Assembly (NCBI GenBank): GCA_003452965.1
Contig: DMMW01000065.1
Location: 9,185 to 17,427, forward strand
DNA: 8,243 nt
Direction: 5' to 3'
Source of the DNA: Elusimicrobiota bacterium
GTDB taxonomy: Bacteria; Elusimicrobiota; UBA8919
In this document: positions 5,832-8,243 of the stretch, piece after piece
Position numbering within the stretch: position 1 is the first letter of the stretch
Layout of the letters: each line of letters begins with the position of its first letter
Position numbers and translations under genes: made by a program
Notes under the pieces: generated by a model
What the model was told of the DNA's origin: nothing
The model's input: only the letters and a program-made list of their open reading frames with translations
Database searches by the model: none

Positions 5832-7550
5832 ATGTCATACATAGTATTAGCAAGAAAACATCGTCCTCAAAAATTTGGGGAAATAATCGGGCAGGAACAC
5901 ATAACTCGTGTACTAAAAAATGCGATAAAGGAAAACAGGGTTGCCCATGGTTATATATTTTCGGGACAACGCGGAATAGGGAAAACCACAACCGCAAGAA
6001 TCTTTGCAAAAGCATTAAATTGCAAGGAATTATCCAAAGAAGAACCGTGCAATAAATGTACCAATTGTGAGGAAATAACTAAAGGCAATTCATTGGATGT
6101 AATAGAAATAGATGGTGCTTCTAACAGGGGTATTGAAGAAATAAGAGAGCTTAGGGAAAACATAAAATATGCGCCCTCAATGGCAAAATATAAAATCTAC
6201 ATCATAGACGAAGCGCATCAAATAACCGACCCGGCATGGAATGCTCTCCTAAAAACACTGGAAGAGCCGCCTGCCCATGCGGTATTCATATTTGCCACCA
6301 CCTCTACACAGAAAATACCTGCAACCATACTTTCCAGATGCCAGAGATTCAGTTTCAGACCGTTATCTATAAAAGAAATAAGCGAGCATCTATTGGAAAC
6401 AGCTAAGAAAGAAAAAATAAAAATTGATGAAATGGCAGTCAAATTAATATCTCATTCTTCAGGCGGAGCGTTAAGAGATGCTTTAAGCATATTTGATCAG
6501 GTAATATCATTTTGCGGAACCGATATAACCTCAAAAGATGTGATATCCATACTTGGGATAGTAAAAGAAGACACTCTGTCCAAAATGGTTGAATGTATAT
6601 ATGAAAGCGATTCAAAACAGATATTGAAAACAGTCGGTGATACAATTGCATCCGGATACGACCCGTTAAATATAGTATCAGATTTGCAGGAATACATAAG
6701 AAATATAATGTTATACAAGGTTTCCCCGGAATCGATTTCAATGATATCAGATATTGAAAAACTAAAAACTTTTTCCAACCATTTTACTACGGACGCCTTA
6801 TTGCGTTTAATCGACCTGCTTTCAGATTGTTTATATCAAATGAAAAATGCGGAACAGCCGATACTTGTACTTGAAGTACAGTGTTTTAAACTCACACAAA
6901 AATATATCGGTCTTGATGAACTGGTAACCCGCCTTGAACAAATAGAGGGGACATCGCCCTTTAATGAAATACCAAAACCCGAAAAAATAGACAAAATCGG
7001 GACAGAACCTAATATTTCAAGTATTGAAACTTTAAAAACTGCGTCAATTTCAGAAACGAAATTAGTACAAGCAAATATATCTATAGAGAAAGTCAGAGCA
7101 GCTTGGAATGAATTATCTAAAAGTAACGATATAAAACCGCGAATTGTTGCGGCAGTATTAAATAGCAGAATTATCGCTCAAAACAACGGAATATTTCAGA
7201 TAGAATTTAACAGTTCGTTCAACATGGATTTAATAAAATCAAGTAAAAGCATATGGTTGCCGATAATAGAAAAACAACTTGGAAGTAAATTCAATTATGA
7301 AACAAAACTTAAAATAGGTGATAAAATAGAGGATACAGAAATAGAAGAAGAAGCGGATATTCCTGATGTTCATATTGAAACCGAGCAAAGCATCATAATA
7401 GAAGAAAAACCTACAGATGAAAAAACTGTATCGTTACCTACAATTGATATACCTAAAAAGAAAAAAATGTCAAAAGAAGAAATATTTGAAAAAGAACCAA
7501 TAGCAAAAACCATAGTAGATTTATTCGACGGCAAAATAGTTGAAGAGTAG
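5832..7550 (+). CDS. dnaX: DNA polymerase III subunits gamma and tau (clamp loader)
   Basis: This 572-residue protein is the ATPase of the clamp loader that places the sliding clamp on primed DNA. The AAA+ core is complete: Walker A GQRGIGKTT (45-53), zinc-binding cysteines C64, C73, C76 and C79, Walker B IIDEAH (124-129), sensor 1 in FATTSTQKIP (154-163), arginine finger SRC (168-170, R169) and sensor 2 GGALRDALS (211-219, R215). The collar domain runs to about 360. A polar linker (about 370-415) leads to the tau-type C-terminal part (ISIEKVRAAWNEL at 417-429 onward), then an acidic low-complexity stretch (498-530) and the usual C-terminal block IAKTIVDLFDGKIVEE (557-572). The start is the ATG at 5832 (MSYIVLARKHRPQKF, the normal family N-terminus); a TTG at 5817 is less likely. 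No canonical A-AAA-AAG frameshift site was found in the linker. It has its own promoter and probably continues into recR. Confidence 0.97.
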   Translation: MSYIVLARKHRPQKFGEIIGQEHITRVLKNAIKENRVAHGYIFSGQRGIGKTTTARIFAKALNCKELSKEEPCNKCTNCEEITKGNSLDVIEIDGASNRGIEEIRELRENIKYAPSMAKYKIYIIDEAHQITDPAWNALLKTLEEPPAHAVFIFATTSTQKIPATILSRCQRFSFRPLSIKEISEHLLETAKKEKIKIDEMAVKLISHSSGGALRDALSIFDQVISFCGTDITSKDVISILGIVKEDTLSKMVECIYESDSKQILKTVGDTIASGYDPLNIVSDLQEYIRNIMLYKVSPESISMISDIEKLKTFSNHFTTDALLRLIDLLSDCLYQMKNAEQPILVLEVQCFKLTQKYIGLDELVTRLEQIEGTSPFNEIPKPEKIDKIGTEPNISSIETLKTASISETKLVQANISIEKVRAAWNELSKSNDIKPRIVAAVLNSRIIAQNNGIFQIEFNSSFNMDLIKSSKSIWLPIIEKQLGSKFNYETKLKIGDKIEDTEIEEEADIPDVHIETEQSIIIEEKPTDEKTVSLPTIDIPKKKKMSKEEIFEKEPIAKTIVDLFDGKIVEE

Positions 7551-7559
7551 CATTCTGCA

Positions 7560-7628
7560 ATCTGTGTAATTGTCTTGCATCTGTAGTCGCAAAGCTTGCT
7601 TTGCTAATTGTCTTTATAAATCTGTGTA
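7560..7628. repeat. Inverted copies of the dnaX-leader repeat
   Basis: ATCTGTGTAAT (7560-7570) is the exact reverse complement of ATTACACAGAT found twice upstream of dnaX. ATCTGTGTA (7620-7628) is a shorter second copy. The words bracket the palindromic repeat at 7582-7604. The dnaX transcript therefore has complementary words at its two ends, about 1.8 kb apart. Part of the 118-base dnaX-recR gap. Confidence 0.55.
7582..7604. repeat. Dispersed intergenic palindromic repeat, copy 2
   Basis: The hairpin GCAAAGC-TT-GCTTTGC (7589-7604) is preceded by TGTAGT (7582-7587). It matches 4935-4956 at 19 of 22 positions. The word TTGCATCTG (7575-7583) also occurs beside copy 1, but on its other side. 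No T-run follows, so it is unlikely to terminate transcription between dnaX and recR. Confidence 0.6.
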
Positions 7629-7634
7629 TATAAA

Positions 7635-7657
7635 GAGCGTTGATAATGCCAACGTTC
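7635..7657 (+). other. Eight-base-pair hairpin just upstream of recR
   Basis: GAGCGTTG (7635-7642) pairs with CAACGTTC (7650-7657) with one G-T wobble, around a seven-base loop. It ends 11 bases before the recR ATG, where a ribosome binding site would be expected. No Shine-Dalgarno run is visible nearby. There is no poly-T tail, so translation control or an RNA-processing site is more plausible than termination. Confidence 0.45.
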
Positions 7658-7668
7658 GATAATTTAAA

Positions 7669-8243
7669 ATGTTGAAGTCACTTAGCCAGTTAATAGGAGC
7701 CTTAAAAAGATTGCCGTCAGTCGGTCAAAAACAGGCTGAACGGTTTGCATACTTTATATTAAAAAGTTCCGAGCATGATATTGAAAAATTCGCATCTGCC
7801 ATAATCAATGCAAAAAGAAATATAAAAACATGTTCAATATGTTGTTCACTATGCGAAGCGGATGTCTGTGAAATATGTTCCGATGAAACCAGAGACACAA
7901 AAACGATATGTGTTGTAGAGAATTACACTGATTTGCAGGTAATAGAAAAAACCAGAAAATACAAAGGTTTGTATCATGTCTTAATGGGTGTAATATCGCC
8001 ATTAGACGGAATTTATCAAGACAGTTTAAGCATAAAACTATTGACTAAACGGCTCAATGGCGTAAAAGAGATACTAATTGCAACAAATCCGACCGTAGAA
8101 GGCGATGCCACGGCGGTATATATTTCACAAATACTAAAACCACATAATATAAATGTAACACGGCTTGCGAAGGGAATACCATCAGGTGGAAGCATAGAAT
8201 ATGCTGATGAGGTAACATTAGTAAACGCTCTTGACGGCAGAAA
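7669..8243 (+). CDS. recR: Recombination mediator RecR, cut by the window's right edge
   Basis: There are 191 codons before the edge. RecR is normally about 200 residues, so only the last few are missing. It acts with RecF and RecO to load RecA on gapped DNA. The domains are in order: N-terminal helix-hairpin-helix (LKRLPSVGQKQAERFAYFIL, 12-31), four-cysteine zinc finger C55-x2-C58 and C67-x2-C70 (normal nine-residue spacing between pairs), Toprim domain beginning at ICVVE (80-84), with YHVLMGVISPLDGI (102-115) and ATNPTVEGDATA (138-149), and the C-terminal motif LAKGIPSGGSIEYADEVTL (166-184). Two further cysteines (C59, C62) lie inside the zinc finger, one where Gly is usual. The ATG at 7669 gives the standard N-terminus. 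There is no obvious ribosome binding site; it follows dnaX by 118 bases without a terminator, so co-transcription is likely. Confidence 0.96.
   Translation, partial: MLKSLSQLIGALKRLPSVGQKQAERFAYFILKSSEHDIEKFASAIINAKRNIKTCSICCSLCEADVCEICSDETRDTKTICVVENYTDLQVIEKTRKYKGLYHVLMGVISPLDGIYQDSLSIKLLTKRLNGVKEILIATNPTVEGDATAVYISQILKPHNINVTRLAKGIPSGGSIEYADEVTLVNALDGR

Noticed and set aside
5647..6015. Minus-strand open frame of 122 codons across the dnaX start
   Set aside because: It runs antisense to the strongly supported dnaX and MORN genes and its product is a low-complexity shadow rich in Phe, Leu and Cys. No start signal was seen.
6975..6995. A-rich run in the dnaX linker as a programmed -1 frameshift site producing a short gamma form
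   Set aside because: The codons GAA-AAA-ATA do not make an X-XXY-YYZ heptamer: the A-site codon cannot re-pair in the -1 frame. No supporting stem was recognised. A -1 stop nearby is expected by chance in AT-rich DNA.
7461..7467. Run of seven A near the dnaX 3' end as a transcriptional slippage site, as known in Thermus dnaX
   Set aside because: It lies only about 27 codons before the stop, so slippage would trim the tail and not separate tau from gamma. Such A-runs are frequent in this AT-rich sequence.

Overview
The window is AT-rich, about one third G+C by eye, and all supported genes lie on the + strand. It reads as bacterial chromosome. The replication/repair pair dnaX-recR and a four-gene ABC transporter module of the gliding (Gld) type are unmistakable. 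The AT-rich composition, Gld-type transporter, exported MORN-variant protein and short palindromic intergenic repeats would fit an uncultured or candidate-phylum lineage (Elusimicrobiota/Omnitrophota-like) or a spirochaete. No marker here fixes the phylum, so this is only a guess. I see no rRNA, tRNA, CRISPR array, transposase or phage gene.

Layout. Bases 1-81 are intergenic and carry a small palindromic element. Bases 82-453 encode a stand-alone CheY-like receiver protein. A gap (454-610) holds a candidate promoter and a long imperfect inverted repeat ending in three tandem heptamers. Bases 611-4824 form a tight operon with overlapping genes: ATPase, six-helix permease, membrane-anchored GldG-like auxiliary protein and DUF4340-like membrane-anchored protein. 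It ends at a clear hairpin-plus-T terminator (4856-4895). A 184-base gap follows, with two more palindromes, and then a secreted protein with seven exact 24-residue MORN-variant repeats (5009-5728).

A near-consensus sigma-70 promoter begins four bases after that stop codon and drives dnaX (5832-7550). The dnaX leader carries two direct copies of a 12-mer and a small hairpin that displays the ribosome binding site in its loop. RecR starts at 7669 and runs off the right edge with only its last few residues missing. The 118-base dnaX-recR gap holds repeat words related to those upstream plus an 8-bp hairpin. The ybaB gene often found between dnaX and recR is absent.

How the genes work together. 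The four transporter genes very likely make one membrane complex: cytoplasmic ATPase, permease, and two single-anchor extracytoplasmic partners. Its substrate cannot be read from sequence. DnaX (clamp-loader subunit) and RecR (RecFOR recombination mediator) are the usual replication/repair pair. The receiver protein and the MORN protein have no visible functional link to their neighbours. I found no clear evidence of a wholly new system. The most interesting material is the mosaic of short, structured intergenic repeats, one pair of which shows a compensatory base change, and the structured dnaX and recR leaders.
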